From the NCBI GenBank assembly GCA_028871055.1, contig JAGWON010000001.1, positions 62,001 to 126,000 on the forward strand: a stretch of DNA of 64,000 nucleotides. Reading direction: 5' to 3'. A model generated the notes under the pieces. The model was not told where the DNA came from, searched no databases, and saw nothing but the letters and a program-made list of their open reading frames with translations. This document shows positions 38,320 through 48,521 of the stretch, piece after piece (within the stretch, counting starts at the first letter, position 1; every line of letters starts with the position of its first letter). Origin of the DNA: Alphaproteobacteria bacterium (lineage in GTDB: Bacteria; Pseudomonadota; Alphaproteobacteria; ATCC43930; CGMCC-115725). The translations under genes were made by a program, and so were the position numbers.

Positions 38320-39441
38320 CTAGACGCGCATCGGCATGAGGACGTAGAGCGCGCTGCCATCGGTGGCATCGCGCACCAGGGTGGGCGAGGCGGCGTCGGC
38401 CATGACGAACTTGGCACCTTCGCCCTCGATCTGCTCGGTGATGTCGAGAAGATAGCGCGAATTGAATCCGATCTCGATCGGCGAGGCGCTGTAGCGCACC
38501 TCGATCTCCTCGGACGCGGTGCCGTTCTCCGGGCTGGTGGCCGACAGCGTGAGGCTGTTGCGCTCGATCGCCAGCTTCACCGCCCGGCTCTTCTCGCTCG
38601 AGATGGTCGAGACCCGGTCGACCGCGGCAGCAAACGACTTGCATTCGACCTCGAGGACCTTGTCGTTGCCGGTCGGGATGACACGGTCGTAATCGGGGAA
38701 CGTGCCATCGATCAGTTTCGAGGTGAGCACCGTGCTGTCGCCGAAGGCGAAGCGGATCTTGGTATCGGACAGCGACACGGCGACATCCTGGTCGAACTCG
38801 TCGAGGAGCTTGCGCAACTCGCCCACCGCCTTGCGCGGTACGATCACGCCCGGCATGCCGGCGGCGCCGTCGGGCAGCGGCAGCTCCATCCGCGCCAAGC
38901 GGTGGCCGTCGGTGGCGACTGCGCGCAGCATGTTGACGTCGTTGCTCTTGGCGGCATGGAGATAGATGCCGTTCAGGTAATAGCGCGTCTCCTCGGTCGA
39001 GATGGCGAACCGGGTGCGATCGATCAGCCGCTTCAGATCGGCCGCCGAGATGGTGAAATTGTGCGCCAAGTCGCTGCCCGACATGACCGGATAGTCCTCG
39101 GCCGGCAAGCAGGCGAGGGTGAAGGTGGAGCGGCCCGAGCGCAGCGTCATCTGCCCCTTGTCGGAGCCGAGCTCGAGCAGAACCTGGGCGCCCTCGGGCA
39201 GTTTGCGGGTGATGTCGTAGAGCGTGTGCGCCGGAACGGTGGTGCCGCCCGTCTTTGCGCCCTGCGCCGGCACGGCCGAGATCATCTCGATGTCCATGTC
39301 GGTGGCGGACAGCGCCAGCTTGCCGTCGGCACCGCGCAGCAGCACGTTCGACAAGATGGGAATGGTGTTGCGCCGCTCGACCACACTCTGCACGTGGCCC
39401 AATGCCTTGAGCAGAGCGGCGCGTTCGATCGTTAGTTTCAT
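38320..39441 (-). CDS. dnaN: DNA polymerase III beta subunit (sliding clamp)
   Basis: A 373-residue clamp with the three repeated domains, starting MKLTIERAALLKALGHVQSVVERRNT and ending with the canonical YVLMPMRV. Blocks IPILSNVLLRG, SGRSTFTLACLPAEDYP and FNSRYLLDITEQIEG are typical. About 250 bases separate it from dnaA; that gap holds no gene and probably the dnaN promoter. ATG 39441 is family-consistent. Confidence 0.97.
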   Translation of the reverse strand: MKLTIERAALLKALGHVQSVVERRNTIPILSNVLLRGADGKLALSATDMDIEMISAVPAQGAKTGGTTVPAHTLYDITRKLPEGAQVLLELGSDKGQMTLRSGRSTFTLACLPAEDYPVMSGSDLAHNFTISAADLKRLIDRTRFAISTEETRYYLNGIYLHAAKSNDVNMLRAVATDGHRLARMELPLPDGAAGMPGVIVPRKAVGELRKLLDEFDQDVAVSLSDTKIRFAFGDSTVLTSKLIDGTFPDYDRVIPTGNDKVLEVECKSFAAAVDRVSTISSEKSRAVKLAIERNSLTLSATSPENGTASEEIEVRYSASPIEIGFNSRYLLDITEQIEGEGAKFVMADAASPTLVRDATDGSALYVLMPMRV

Positions 39442-39693
39442 GGGTGGTTGGCGTTCTTTTGGTTGTGCCGGCTTTTCCCTCGCGTCGGGCCGTCATTCCG
39501 GCCCGACACCCCGCCGCGCCGGACCGCTTCGCGCCTCGCAATGCGCGCCGAAAGCGGCCCCCGTACGGGAAAAAACTATAGCACAGGGAGCGTCGAGGGT
39601 ATACCGCGGCGGGCCGCGGAATCGCCGCGCCGAGTCGCAATTTTTCGTTTTTGGATCAGCAGCTTATCGGGAGCGCGCGGCGCCGGCTGCGGC

Positions 39694-41100
39694 TCAGGAT
39701 TCGAGCATGCGGCGCAGCAGCTCGATGTCCTCGGCGAGCGTCGTATCGGCGGCCTTCAGCTCCTCGATCTTGCGCACCGCGTGCATCACCGTGGTGTGGT
39801 CGCGGCCGCCGAACTTGCGCCCGATCTCGGGCAGCGAGCGCGGCGTGAGCTGCTTGCAGAGATACATTGCGACCTGGCGCGGCCGCGCCACGGCGCGGGC
39901 ACGACGGGCCGAATGCATATCAGCGAGCCGGATGTTGAAGTGCTCGGCGACGCGCTTCTGGATCTCGTCGATGGTGACGCGGCGGTCGTTGGCGCGCAGC
40001 AGATCGTGCAAAACGTCCTGCGCGCCCTCGAGCGTCACCATGCCGCCGGTGAGCTGGGTGTGGGCGCTGATCCGGTGCAGCGCGCCCTCGAGCTCGCGCA
40101 CATTGGAGGTGATCTTGTGGGCGAGGAATTCCAGCACCTTGGGCGGCACCGACAAGTGGGTGGTTTCGGCCTTCGCCTGCAGAATGCCGAGGCGGAGCTC
40201 ATAGGTCGTCGGATGGATGTCCGCCACCAGACCCCAGCCGAGCCGCGACTTGACCCGTTCCTCGATGCCCTCGAGATCCGAGGGCGACTTGTCGGCGGAG
40301 ATCACAATCTGCCGGTTCTGGTCGACCAAGGCATTGAAAGTATGGAAGAATTCCTCCTGCGTCGCGTCGCGTCCGCCGATGAACTGGACGTCGTCGATCA
40401 TCAGCACGTCGACCGAGCGGAACTGCTCCTTGAATGCCATGGTGTCCTTGAAGCGGATCGCGCGGACGAACTGGAACATGAACTTTTCGGCCGAGAGGTA
40501 GATCACCTTGCGGTGCGGCGCGCGGGTGCGAATGTGCCATGCGATCGCATGCATCAGATGGGTCTTGCCCAGGCCGACGCCGCCATAGAGGAAGAGCGGA
40601 TTGAACGGCAATTGCGGGTTGGTGCCGTGCCGCGCGCCCATCTGCGCCTCGGCGACGCGGCGCGCCGCCGCATGGGCGAGCTCGTTGGGCTTACCGACGA
40701 CGAAATTCTCGAAGGTGAAGCGCGGATCGAGCGGCGCACTGATGTCCTTTTCCTCAGCCGCGACCGCGGCGATCTCGTTGCCGTCGCGCCCCGGCGCGAC
40801 CGGCTCGGCCTCGATCGGCTGTGCCGCCATGCGGCCGGTGACCAGGATCTCGACCGCAGCGATCGCCTCGTTCTCGTCGTTCCACAGCGCGCGGATGCGA
40901 TCTGAATAATGCTGACTGACCCAGTCGCGCAGGAAGCGCGTCGGCACGCCGATCCTCACCCGGCCGTCGTCGACGCCGTAGAGCGTCATCGACTTGAGCC
41001 AGGCGCGATACGCCGCGTCGCCGCACTCCTCGCGCAAGCGTCCGCGTACGCGGGCCCACTGCGATTGGAGATCGCCGCTGCGGCCAGCTGGCTCCGTCAT
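39694..41100 (-). CDS. dnaA: Chromosomal replication initiator DnaA
   Basis: A 468-residue initiator with all four domains: N-terminal interaction domain ([24 protein letters not shown]), variable linker with [14 protein letters not shown]+ domain ([14 protein letters not shown] Walker [15 protein letters not shown] Walker B, sensor NVRELEGAL) and C-terminal DNA-binding domain with [14 protein letters not shown]. The frame continues to 41229, but ATG 41100 puts the conserved N-terminus in place. Sits between rpsT and dnaN as in many alphaproteobacteria. Confidence 0.97.
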   Translation of the reverse strand: MTEPAGRSGDLQSQWARVRGRLREECGDAAYRAWLKSMTLYGVDDGRVRIGVPTRFLRDWVSQHYSDRIRALWNDENEAIAAVEILVTGRMAAQPIEAEPVAPGRDGNEIAAVAAEEKDISAPLDPRFTFENFVVGKPNELAHAAARRVAEAQMGARHGTNPQLPFNPLFLYGGVGLGKTHLMHAIAWHIRTRAPHRKVIYLSAEKFMFQFVRAIRFKDTMAFKEQFRSVDVLMIDDVQFIGGRDATQEEFFHTFNALVDQNRQIVISADKSPSDLEGIEERVKSRLGWGLVADIHPTTYELRLGILQAKAETTHLSVPPKVLEFLAHKITSNVRELEGALHRISAHTQLTGGMVTLEGAQDVLHDLLRANDRRVTIDEIQKRVAEHFNIRLADMHSARRARAVARPRQVAMYLCKQLTPRSLPEIGRKFGGRDHTTVMHAVRKIEELKAADTTLAEDIELLRRMLES

Positions 41101-41516
41101 ACCCGCCCCCGGAGAGCAGGGGTGTCGGATGCCGATGCCTTCACATCCTCTTGCGTCGAAGCTGCCGCTGCCGGCGCCGACGCCTCCGCTTGATCCGTCA
41201 CCACGCCCCCCAAGGAACCCCGAACGCACAAACGGGTGCCCTTTGTCGGAAGAGATCGCCTTTCTCTCTTCCGGCGCTACCCTTTAGACGCAAACTTGAA
41301 TTCGAGATGCGAAGCCGACGCCCTGCCTGCCGCGATGTCGCCCGGAATTTTCCGGTTCTCGTGAAGCGCTACGCCCGACATCATGGTGCTATGGTCTCCA
41401 AGACACCTTTCGTTTCGACGGCGCAACGAACTCTACCGAAGGCCGACACATAAAGGCAATACGGCCGACACGCGAACGCAAAAAATTTATTCGCGTGCGG
41501 CAGAACGGTCACGTGA
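41101..41516. other. dnaA-rpsT intergenic region
   Basis: 416 bases with no credible gene; it should contain the dnaA promoter and the rpsT terminator. A small hairpin CGCGAA / TTCGCG with an A/T-rich loop (aaaaaattta) lies near 41473-41497, about 20 bases after the rpsT stop, and is the best terminator candidate. I looked for DnaA boxes of the TTATCCACA type and saw no cluster, so there is no case for oriC here. Confidence 0.5.
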
Positions 41517-41783
41517 TCAGCCCTTCAGTGCTTTGATGCGAGCCGAAAGGCGCGAAATCTTGCGCGCGGCCGCGTGCGGCGTGATCACGCCGCACGTGGC
41601 GCCGCGCTGCAGCTCCGGCTGCGCACGTGCGAACGCTTCGCGCGCCGCTTTCTTGTCGCCCGCCGCGAGTGCGGCTTCGACCTCCTTCACGGCACCGCGC
41701 ATGCGACTGGCGCGGACGCGATTAACGGCGGTGCGACGCGTGGTTTGCCGGATTCTTTTTTCCGCGGATTTATGCGTCGCCAT
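41517..41783 (-). CDS. rpsT: 30S ribosomal protein S20
   Basis: An 88-residue, strongly basic protein with the S20 pattern: [29 protein letters not shown] at the N-terminus (landmarks NHKSA-like and RTAVNRVR), then [19 protein letters not shown] and a [20 protein letters not shown]-type end. Length is normal. It precedes dnaA in the same direction, the usual alphaproteobacterial order. Confidence 0.97.
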   Translation of the reverse strand: MATHKSAEKRIRQTTRRTAVNRVRASRMRGAVKEVEAALAAGDKKAAREAFARAQPELQRGATCGVITPHAAARKISRLSARIKALKG

Positions 41784-41873
41784 CGCTGACCTGTGCCTTG
41801 AATTGAATTGTAGAGAGCTGTGCTATCTAGCCGTCGCAAGGGCGATGCGTCAAGGCACGCGCGCGGCGGGTGC

Positions 41874-42647
41874 TCACCGGTTCCGAAAATTTGGCTTGCG
41901 TTTTTCGACGAAGGCGGACATGCCCTCCTTCTGATCCGCCGTCCCGAACAGAGCGTGGAAGAGCCGGCGCTCGAAACGCACGCCCTCGGCGAGCGTCGTC
42001 TCGTAGGCGCGGTTGATCATCTCCTTGGCCATCAGCACCGCCGGCCGCGACAGGGATGCGATCTGTGCCGCCATCTTCAGCGCCTCGTCGACGAGCTGGG
42101 CGGCCGGCACGACGCGCGAAACCAGGCCCGAACGCTCGGCCTCGGCGGCATCCATCAACCGCCCCGTGAGGATCATATCCATGGCTTTCGCCTTGCCGAC
42201 GAAGCGCGTCAGGCGCTGGGTGCCGCCCGCGCCGGGCGTGACGCCGAGATTGATCTCGGGCTGGCCGAACCGGGCGGAATCGGCGCAAATGATGGTGTCG
42301 CACATCATCGCGAGCTCGCAGCCGCCGCCCAGGGCGAAGCCCGCGACCGCGGCGATCACCGGCTTGCGACAGAGCGTGACGCGTTCCCAGCTTTTGACGA
42401 AGTCGCCGAGATACACGTCCATGAACGTGCGGTCCTGCATTTCCTTGATGTCGGCGCCGGCGGCAAAGGCCTTTTCGTTGCCGGTGAGCACGATGGCGCC
42501 GACCGCGTCGTCGGCTTCGAAGGCGTCGAGCGCCTGGCCGAGCTCGCGGATCAGGGCGTCGCACAAGGCATTCAAGGCCTTGGGACGGTTGAGGGTAATG
42601 AGCCCGACGGCGCCGCGGGTTTCGACCAGGATGTTCTCGTAGCTCAT
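41874..42647 (-). CDS. Enoyl-CoA hydratase
   Basis: A 257-residue crotonase-family enzyme. Oxyanion-hole and catalytic blocks: [29 protein letters not shown] (first catalytic Glu in GGGCELA) and [20 protein letters not shown] (second Glu in QPEIN). Both glutamates are present, so it should be an active hydratase of beta-oxidation. ATG 42647 begins MSYENILV; an earlier ATG 42668 is less likely. Lying between mutM and rpsT is a conserved alphaproteobacterial arrangement. Confidence 0.93.
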   Translation of the reverse strand: MSYENILVETRGAVGLITLNRPKALNALCDALIRELGQALDAFEADDAVGAIVLTGNEKAFAAGADIKEMQDRTFMDVYLGDFVKSWERVTLCRKPVIAAVAGFALGGGCELAMMCDTIICADSARFGQPEINLGVTPGAGGTQRLTRFVGKAKAMDMILTGRLMDAAEAERSGLVSRVVPAAQLVDEALKMAAQIASLSRPAVLMAKEMINRAYETTLAEGVRFERRLFHALFGTADQKEGMSAFVEKRKPNFRNR

Positions 42648-42664
42648 GGTGGGGACTCCGTTTC

Positions 42665-43015
42665 TCATTGCGGCGCGATCGTGAAGCCGACCGTCAGATC
42701 GCCGTCGGGACCGCGGAAATCAAGATGCAGCCGCTCGCCGGTGCGCGTCCAGGCGGCGGCCGTGCCCGCAACATGCCGCCAGCCGAGCTGGGGCAAGGTC
42801 TGGGCGTAGAAGCGCGTCACGTCGTAGCGCGTGAGCCGGCCGCGCGCCGAAGCTTCGACGATGCGGCCCTCGGGCTTGTCGAACACGACGGCGGAATTCG
42901 CAACCGGCGCGAGTCCCGGCATCAGCGGCAGGTCTTCGGTGCCCGGCACGAATCCGTCGGCGTGCGCCGCGAGCGGCGCGGCGATCAGCGCAAGCACGAG
43001 GAGAAGCCGCCGCAT
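42665..43015 (-). CDS. Small exported protein of unknown function
   Basis: A 116-residue protein with a clear signal peptide ([17 protein letters not shown]) and a single alpha/beta domain containing [21 protein letters not shown] and [18 protein letters not shown], which ends the protein. This pattern (domain after [13 protein letters not shown]) is seen in short proteins next to mutM in alphaproteobacteria, by recollection only. It lies between mutM and the hydratase gene with 16 and 17 base gaps. Confidence 0.7.
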   Translation of the reverse strand: MRRLLLVLALIAAPLAAHADGFVPGTEDLPLMPGLAPVANSAVVFDKPEGRIVEASARGRLTRYDVTRFYAQTLPQLGWRHVAGTAAAWTRTGERLHLDFRGPDGDLTVGFTIAPQ

Positions 43016-43031
43016 CGCGCGCAGGGTAGAC

Positions 43032-43865
43032 TCAACGCTGGCGCTTGGCACAGTAAAATGTCGAGCGGCCCGATTGCACGATCCGCTTGATCCTTGCGCG
43101 GCAGTCGCAGCCGGGGCAGCGCTCGCCTTCGCGATCGTAGACGGCGAAGTGGCGCTGGAAGTTGCCGAGCTCGCCGGATGCATTGACGTAATCGCGCAGG
43201 CTCGAGCCGCCGACCGCGATCGCGCGCTCGAGCACGTGCCTGATCGCCCGCGCCAGGCGGTCGGCGCGTTCGCCCTGCACGGTGCGCGCCAAGCGCGTGG
43301 GCGAAAGCCGCGCCCAGTAGAGACTCTCGCAGGCATAGATATTGCCGAGACCGGCGACGACGCGCTGGTCGAGCAGTGCCGCCTTGATCGGCGTCTTCTT
43401 GCCCTTGAGCATGCGCGCGAGCAGCGGGCCGTCGAAGTCGGGTGCCAGCGGCTCGGGTCCGAGATGGACCAGCAGCTTGTGCCGCGACAACGCGTCCTCG
43501 CGCGCGTAATCGATCAGGCCAAAGCGTCGCGGATCGTTGAAGCGGAGCGCGCTGCCGTCCTCGAACACCATCACCGCGTGATCGTGCGGCCGCGGCGGCG
43601 CCGGATGCGCCGCGTCGCCGAAGGTGAGCCGCCCCGACATGCCGAGATGCGCGATCAGCACGCCGCCGTCGGCGAAATGCATCAGGATGTACTTGGCGCG
43701 CCGGTCGATGCGCGCGACGCGACGGCCCTCGACCTTGGCGGCGATGCCGGCGGGGACCGCCTGACGCAGATCGGCGCGGTTGAGCGTGAACCGCAACAGA
43801 CGCGTGCCGGTGATGCGCGTCTGGAGGCCGCGCACCACGGTCTCGACTTCCGGCAGTTCGGGCAT
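43032..43865 (-). CDS. mutM: Formamidopyrimidine-DNA glycosylase
   Basis: A 277-residue glycosylase/AP-lyase that removes 8-oxoguanine and formamidopyrimidines. The catalytic PELPEVET follows Met1 (Pro2 nucleophile, Glu3), the helix-two-turn-helix segment is VAGLGNIYACESLYWA, and a C-terminal zinc-finger region follows (CPGCDCRARIKRIVQSGRSTFYCAKRQR; landmarks CPGC and FYCAKR). The last expected cysteine is replaced: the usual YCPxCQ reads YCAKRQ, leaving Arg at the fourth zinc-ligand position. An extra cysteine in CPGCDC might compensate. Divergent from ubiE with 39 bases between starts. Confidence 0.93.
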   Translation of the reverse strand: MPELPEVETVVRGLQTRITGTRLLRFTLNRADLRQAVPAGIAAKVEGRRVARIDRRAKYILMHFADGGVLIAHLGMSGRLTFGDAAHPAPPRPHDHAVMVFEDGSALRFNDPRRFGLIDYAREDALSRHKLLVHLGPEPLAPDFDGPLLARMLKGKKTPIKAALLDQRVVAGLGNIYACESLYWARLSPTRLARTVQGERADRLARAIRHVLERAIAVGGSSLRDYVNASGELGNFQRHFAVYDREGERCPGCDCRARIKRIVQSGRSTFYCAKRQR

Positions 43866-43904
43866 GGGCTGGTCTCGTCGGAGGGCGGCCGCTATGGTGC
43901 CAAG

Positions 43905-44654
43905 ATGGAGACCAAAGAGACAGCGGATTTCGGTTATCGCCGGGTGCCTGCCGCCGAGCACACCCGCCTGGTCCACGGCGTGTTCGATCGCGTGGCGCGA
44001 CGCTATGATCTGATGAACGACCTGATGTCGGGCGGCATCCATCGGCTGTGGAAGGCGCAATTGATCGAGCGGCTCGGTCCGCGACCGGGCCAGCTCCTGC
44101 TCGATGTCGCCGGCGGCACCGGCGACATCGCGCGGCGCTTCGTGGCGCGCGCCGGCGGCGGCGCCCGAGTGATCGTCTGCGACATCAATCACCGCATGCT
44201 CGAGGTGGGCCGGGCGCGGGGCCTCGACGCCGGCGACAGCAAGGCAATCCGCTGGCTCTGCGGCGATGCCGAGGCGCTGCCGGTCGCGGACGCCAGCGTC
44301 GACGTCTATACTATCGCCTTCGGCCTGCGGAACGTCACCCGCATCCCCGCCGCGCTCGCCGAGGCGTGGCGCGTGCTGAAGCCGGGCGGACGGTTCCTCT
44401 GTCTCGAGTTCAGCAACGTCGAGATGCCGCTGCTGCGGCGCGTCTACGACCTCTATTCGTTCGCAGTGGTGCCGCGGCTGGGCGCGGCGGTGGCGCAGGA
44501 CCGCGACGCTTATCAATATCTGGTGGAAAGCATCCGCCGCTTCCCCCGCCGCGGGCGGCTTGCCGCGCTCATGCGCCAAGCCGGCTTCGACCAGATCACG
44601 GCGCGACCGCTCAGCGGCGGCATTGCCGCTATCCATTCCGGCTGGCGGCTTTGA
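43905..44654 (+). CDS. ubiE: Ubiquinone/menaquinone biosynthesis C-methyltransferase
   Basis: A 249-residue SAM methyltransferase that methylates the quinone ring precursor. UbiE blocks: VFDRVARRYDLMNDLMSGGIHRLWK, LDVAGGTGDIA (SAM site), FGLRNVTRI, RFLCLEFSNVEMP and YQYLVESIRRFP. ATG 43905 was chosen; the upstream frame reads across the mutM start. The next gene is coaBC; the ubiB kinase usually placed between ubiE and coaBC in alphaproteobacteria is absent here. Confidence 0.94.
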   Translation: METKETADFGYRRVPAAEHTRLVHGVFDRVARRYDLMNDLMSGGIHRLWKAQLIERLGPRPGQLLLDVAGGTGDIARRFVARAGGGARVIVCDINHRMLEVGRARGLDAGDSKAIRWLCGDAEALPVADASVDVYTIAFGLRNVTRIPAALAEAWRVLKPGGRFLCLEFSNVEMPLLRRVYDLYSFAVVPRLGAAVAQDRDAYQYLVESIRRFPRRGRLAALMRQAGFDQITARPLSGGIAAIHSGWRL

Positions 44655-44721
44655 GCTTTGAAATCACACTACCGATGGAGTAGATTTTTCCGTTATCCCG
44701 CACGCCACCGCTGGAAAGCCG

Positions 44722-45927
44722 ATGCTGCACGGACGCCGCATCCTTTTGGTGATCGCCGGCGGCATTGCCGCCTATAAGAGCCTCGAGCTCATCCGCCGCC
44801 TGCGCGAGCGCGGCGCCGCCGTGCGCTGCGTCATGACCGCGGCGGCGCAGCGCTTCGTCACGCCGCTGGCGGCCCAGACCTTGTCCGCCGACCGGGTCTA
44901 TACCGACCTGTTCTCGCTCACCGAGGAAAACGAGATGGGCCACCTGCGGCTGTCGCAAGAGGCCGACTTGATCGTGGTGGCGCCGGCGACCGCCGACCTG
45001 ATCGCCAAGCTGGTGGCGGGCCTCGCCGATGACCTCGCCTCGACCGTCCTGATCGCCAGTGACAAGCCGATCCTGCTGGCGCCGGCGATGAACACCCGGA
45101 TGTGGGCGAACGCCGCGACGCAGGCGAACGTCGCGCTGCTCGAGAAGCGCGGCGTCACGCGCATCGGGCCCGAGGCCGGACCGCTGGCCGAAGCCGAAAG
45201 CGGCGTTGGCCGCATGGCCGAGCCCGATGCAATCGCCAATGCGGTCGAGGCCCATTTCGTCGCCCATGCCGCGCTCCGCGGCCGCAAGGCGCTGGTCACC
45301 AGCGGCCCGACCGAGGAGGCGATCGACCCGGTGCGCTATATCGCCAACCGCTCGTCGGGCAAGCAGGGCCATGCGATTGCCGCGGCGCTGGCGCGGCTCG
45401 GCGCCGACACCGTGCTGGTCTCGGGCCCGACGCGCGAAGCCGACCCGCCGGGCGTGCGCGTCATCCACGTGCGCTCGGCGCGCGAGATGCTTGCCGCGTG
45501 CGAGGCGCAGCTGCCGGCCGACGTGGCGGTATGCGCCGCCGCGGTCGCCGACTGGCGCGTCGAGACGGCAGCGCAGAAGCTGAAGAAGAAGGGCGCGCCG
45601 CCGGCGCTCAAACTGGTCGAGAATCCCGACATCCTGGCGACGGTGGCGCGCGCCGGCAACCGGCGGCCGCGCCTGGTCGTGGGTTTCGCCGCCGAGACCG
45701 AGAATCTCGTCGCGGCGGCGCAGGAGAAGCGCGTCAAGAAGGGCTGCGACTGGATTCTGGCCAACGACGTTTCGGCGGCGAGCGGCGTCTTCGGCGGCGG
45801 CAGCAACGACGTTCGTCTGGTCGACGGACGCAGCGTGGAGGCGTGGGGCCGGCTCAGCAAGCGCGACGTGGGCGAGCGCCTCGCGGCCCGCATTGCCCAG
45901 TTCTTCGACCGCAAGGCGGCGGAATAG
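44722..45927 (+). CDS. coaBC: Phosphopantothenoylcysteine decarboxylase / phosphopantothenate-cysteine ligase
   Basis: A 401-residue bifunctional enzyme for two steps of coenzyme A synthesis. The N-terminal flavin-dependent CoaC domain has VIAGGIAAYKSLELIR and APAMNTRMW (PxMNxxMW active site); the C-terminal CoaB ligase has SGPTEEAIDPVRYIANRSSGKQG and the KLKKKGAPPALKLVENPDIL region. Length is normal. Sits just upstream of the Rrf2-cysK pair. Confidence 0.95.
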   Translation: MLHGRRILLVIAGGIAAYKSLELIRRLRERGAAVRCVMTAAAQRFVTPLAAQTLSADRVYTDLFSLTEENEMGHLRLSQEADLIVVAPATADLIAKLVAGLADDLASTVLIASDKPILLAPAMNTRMWANAATQANVALLEKRGVTRIGPEAGPLAEAESGVGRMAEPDAIANAVEAHFVAHAALRGRKALVTSGPTEEAIDPVRYIANRSSGKQGHAIAAALARLGADTVLVSGPTREADPPGVRVIHVRSAREMLAACEAQLPADVAVCAAAVADWRVETAAQKLKKKGAPPALKLVENPDILATVARAGNRRPRLVVGFAAETENLVAAAQEKRVKKGCDWILANDVSAASGVFGGGSNDVRLVDGRSVEAWGRLSKRDVGERLAARIAQFFDRKAAE

Positions 45928-45935
45928 GGCAGGCG

Positions 45936-46391
45936 ATGGTCCGGCTCACCAAGAAGCTGCTGTTCGCGATCGAAGCGGTGCTCGACATCGCCTACAACGC
46001 GGGCACGCTGCCGGTGCAATCGGGCGAGATCACCCGGCGCCAGGGCATTCCGCGCCGCTATCTCGAGCAGGTGCTGCAACAACTGGTGCGCGCCGGCATC
46101 CTCGGCGGCGTGCGCGGGCCGCGCGGCGGCTATCGCCTGGCGCGCGAGCGCCGGCGCATCAGCCTGGGCGAGATCGTGCGCGTGGTGCGCGCGCTCGACG
46201 GCGGCGAGGATCCGCTGGCCGAAAGCGGCGGCGCCGAGCTTGGCCACCGCGTGGTGCGGCCGCTGTGGCAGGAGCTCAACGCCGAGGTGATAAGCCGGCT
46301 CGACGGCATCACCATCGAAGATCTTTGCCTGCGCGCCCATAAGATGGGCGTGCCGGGCGAATACGGCGCTCGCCTCGATTTCTCTATCTGA
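45936..46391 (+). CDS. Rrf2 family transcriptional regulator
   Basis: A 151-residue winged-helix regulator: [17 protein letters not shown] start, [25 protein letters not shown] recognition helix region and [15 protein letters not shown] wing. The Fe-S ligand cysteines of IscR/NsrR are absent; only one cysteine (EDLCL) is present, so it does not sense via a cluster. Its place eleven bases before cysK recalls CymR and related Rrf2 regulators of cysteine metabolism, which act through interaction with CysK; that function is inferred here from context. Confidence 0.87.
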   Translation: MVRLTKKLLFAIEAVLDIAYNAGTLPVQSGEITRRQGIPRRYLEQVLQQLVRAGILGGVRGPRGGYRLARERRRISLGEIVRVVRALDGGEDPLAESGGAELGHRVVRPLWQELNAEVISRLDGITIEDLCLRAHKMGVPGEYGARLDFSI

Positions 46392-46402
46392 AGGAGCCCG
46401 CC

Positions 46403-47397
<995 letters not shown>

Positions 47398-47398
<1 letters not shown>

Positions 47399-48174
47399 TG
47401 GTCGAGACGCTGGCGCATCCGCTGAGCGAGGAGCAGTTTCGCCGTTACGCGCGGCACCTGATCCTCGACGAGGTCGGCGAGGAGGGCCAGGCCAAGCTGC
47501 TCAAGTCGCGCGTCCTGGTGGTCGGCGCCGGCGGATTGGGTTCGCCGCTGCTGATGTACCTGGCCGCCGCGGGTGTCGGCACGCTCGGCATCGTCGACGA
47601 CGACGAGGTCGATCTGCCCAATCTGCAGCGCCAGATCGTTCACGCGACGTCCAGTATCGGCCGGCCCAAGACCGCGAGCGCGCGGGCGACGCTCGCCGCG
47701 CTCAATCCCGACATCCGCGTCGAAACCCACGCCATCCAGCTCGACGAGCGCAACGCCCGCGACATCGTCGCCGGCTACGACCTGGTCGCCGACGGCAGCG
47801 ACAATTTCGCGACGCGCTATCTGCTGAACGATCTGTGCTACCAGCTTCGCAAGACGCTCGTCGGCGCGGCGCTGTCGCCGTTCGATGGCCAGCTTTCGAC
47901 CTTCAAGGCCTATCTCGGTCCGCCGCATCCCTGCTACCGCTGCCTGTTCCGCGAGGCGCCGCCGCCCGACAGCGTGCCGCGCTGCGAGACCGCCGGCATC
48001 CTGGGCGCGATCGCCGGCGTGATGGGCACGCTGCAGGCGGTGGAGGTGCTGAAGGAGATTCTCGGCATCGGCTCCAGCCTGAGCGGCACGCTGCTGTTGT
48101 ACGATTCGCTCGCCACCGATTTCCACAAAATCGAGATTCCGCGCGATCCCGACTGCCCGACCTGCGGCGGCTGA
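47398..48174 (+). CDS. moeB: MoeB/ThiF-type adenylyltransferase
   Basis: A 258-residue E1-like enzyme that adenylates the C-terminus of a small sulfur-carrier protein (MoaD or ThiS). ATP site VVGAGGLGSPLLMYLAAAGVG, DDDEVDLPNLQRQIVH, DGSDNFATRYLLND and two zinc-binding CxxC pairs (CYRC and CPTC) are present. No rhodanese domain is attached. Neighbours cysK and a ModE-like regulator with modA suggest work in molybdopterin synthesis, so MoeB is favoured over ThiF. Confidence 0.88.
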
Positions 48175-48182
48175 GGCGGCGC

Positions 48183-48521
48183 TTGGCGAGGCTCACGCTG
48201 CGCGTCGACCTCGGCCCCGGCAAAGCCATCGGACCGGGCAAGATCCGGCTGCTGGAAGCGGTCCGCGACAGCGGCTCGATCTCGCGCGGCGGCCGCGCGC
48301 TGGGCATGTCCTATCGCCGCGCCTGGCTGCTGATCGACAGCCTCAACCGTACGTTCCGGCACAAGGTGGTGACGGCCCGGCCCGGCGGCGAGAGTGGCGG
48401 CGGTGCGCGGCTGACGCCATTCGGCCTGGCGCTCATCGCCCGTTACCGCGCGATCGAGCGCCGCGCGCAGACCGCCGCGACGCGCGATCTCGCCACGCTC
48501 CAGCGCGCGCTGCGGCGCTAG
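48183..48521 (+). CDS. modE: Short ModE-type (molybdate-responsive) winged-helix regulator
   Basis: A 112-residue LysR-like/ModE N-terminal DNA-binding domain only: GKIRLLEAVRDSGSISRGGRALGMSYRRAWLLIDSLNR (helix-turn-helix landmarks GSISRGGRAL and MSYRRAW) and GGGARLTPFGLALIARYR wing/dimer region. It lacks the C-terminal Mop/TOBE molybdate-binding domains of E. coli ModE, so metal sensing must occur otherwise, or the protein acts constitutively. TTG 48183 has GAGG six bases upstream. Its stop codon overlaps that of the convergent modA (CTAG shared). A ModE operator lies just upstream of modA. Confidence 0.87.
   Translation: MARLTLRVDLGPGKAIGPGKIRLLEAVRDSGSISRGGRALGMSYRRAWLLIDSLNRTFRHKVVTARPGGESGGGARLTPFGLALIARYRAIERRAQTAATRDLATLQRALRR

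Noticed and set aside
39442-39693. Possible RNA gene in the dnaA-dnaN gap
   Set aside because: No tRNA fold, conserved RNA motif or strong hairpin with a U-tract; more simply a promoter region.
41101-41516. Origin of replication next to dnaA
   Set aside because: No cluster of DnaA boxes and no extended AT-rich unwinding region was seen; in many alphaproteobacteria oriC lies elsewhere.
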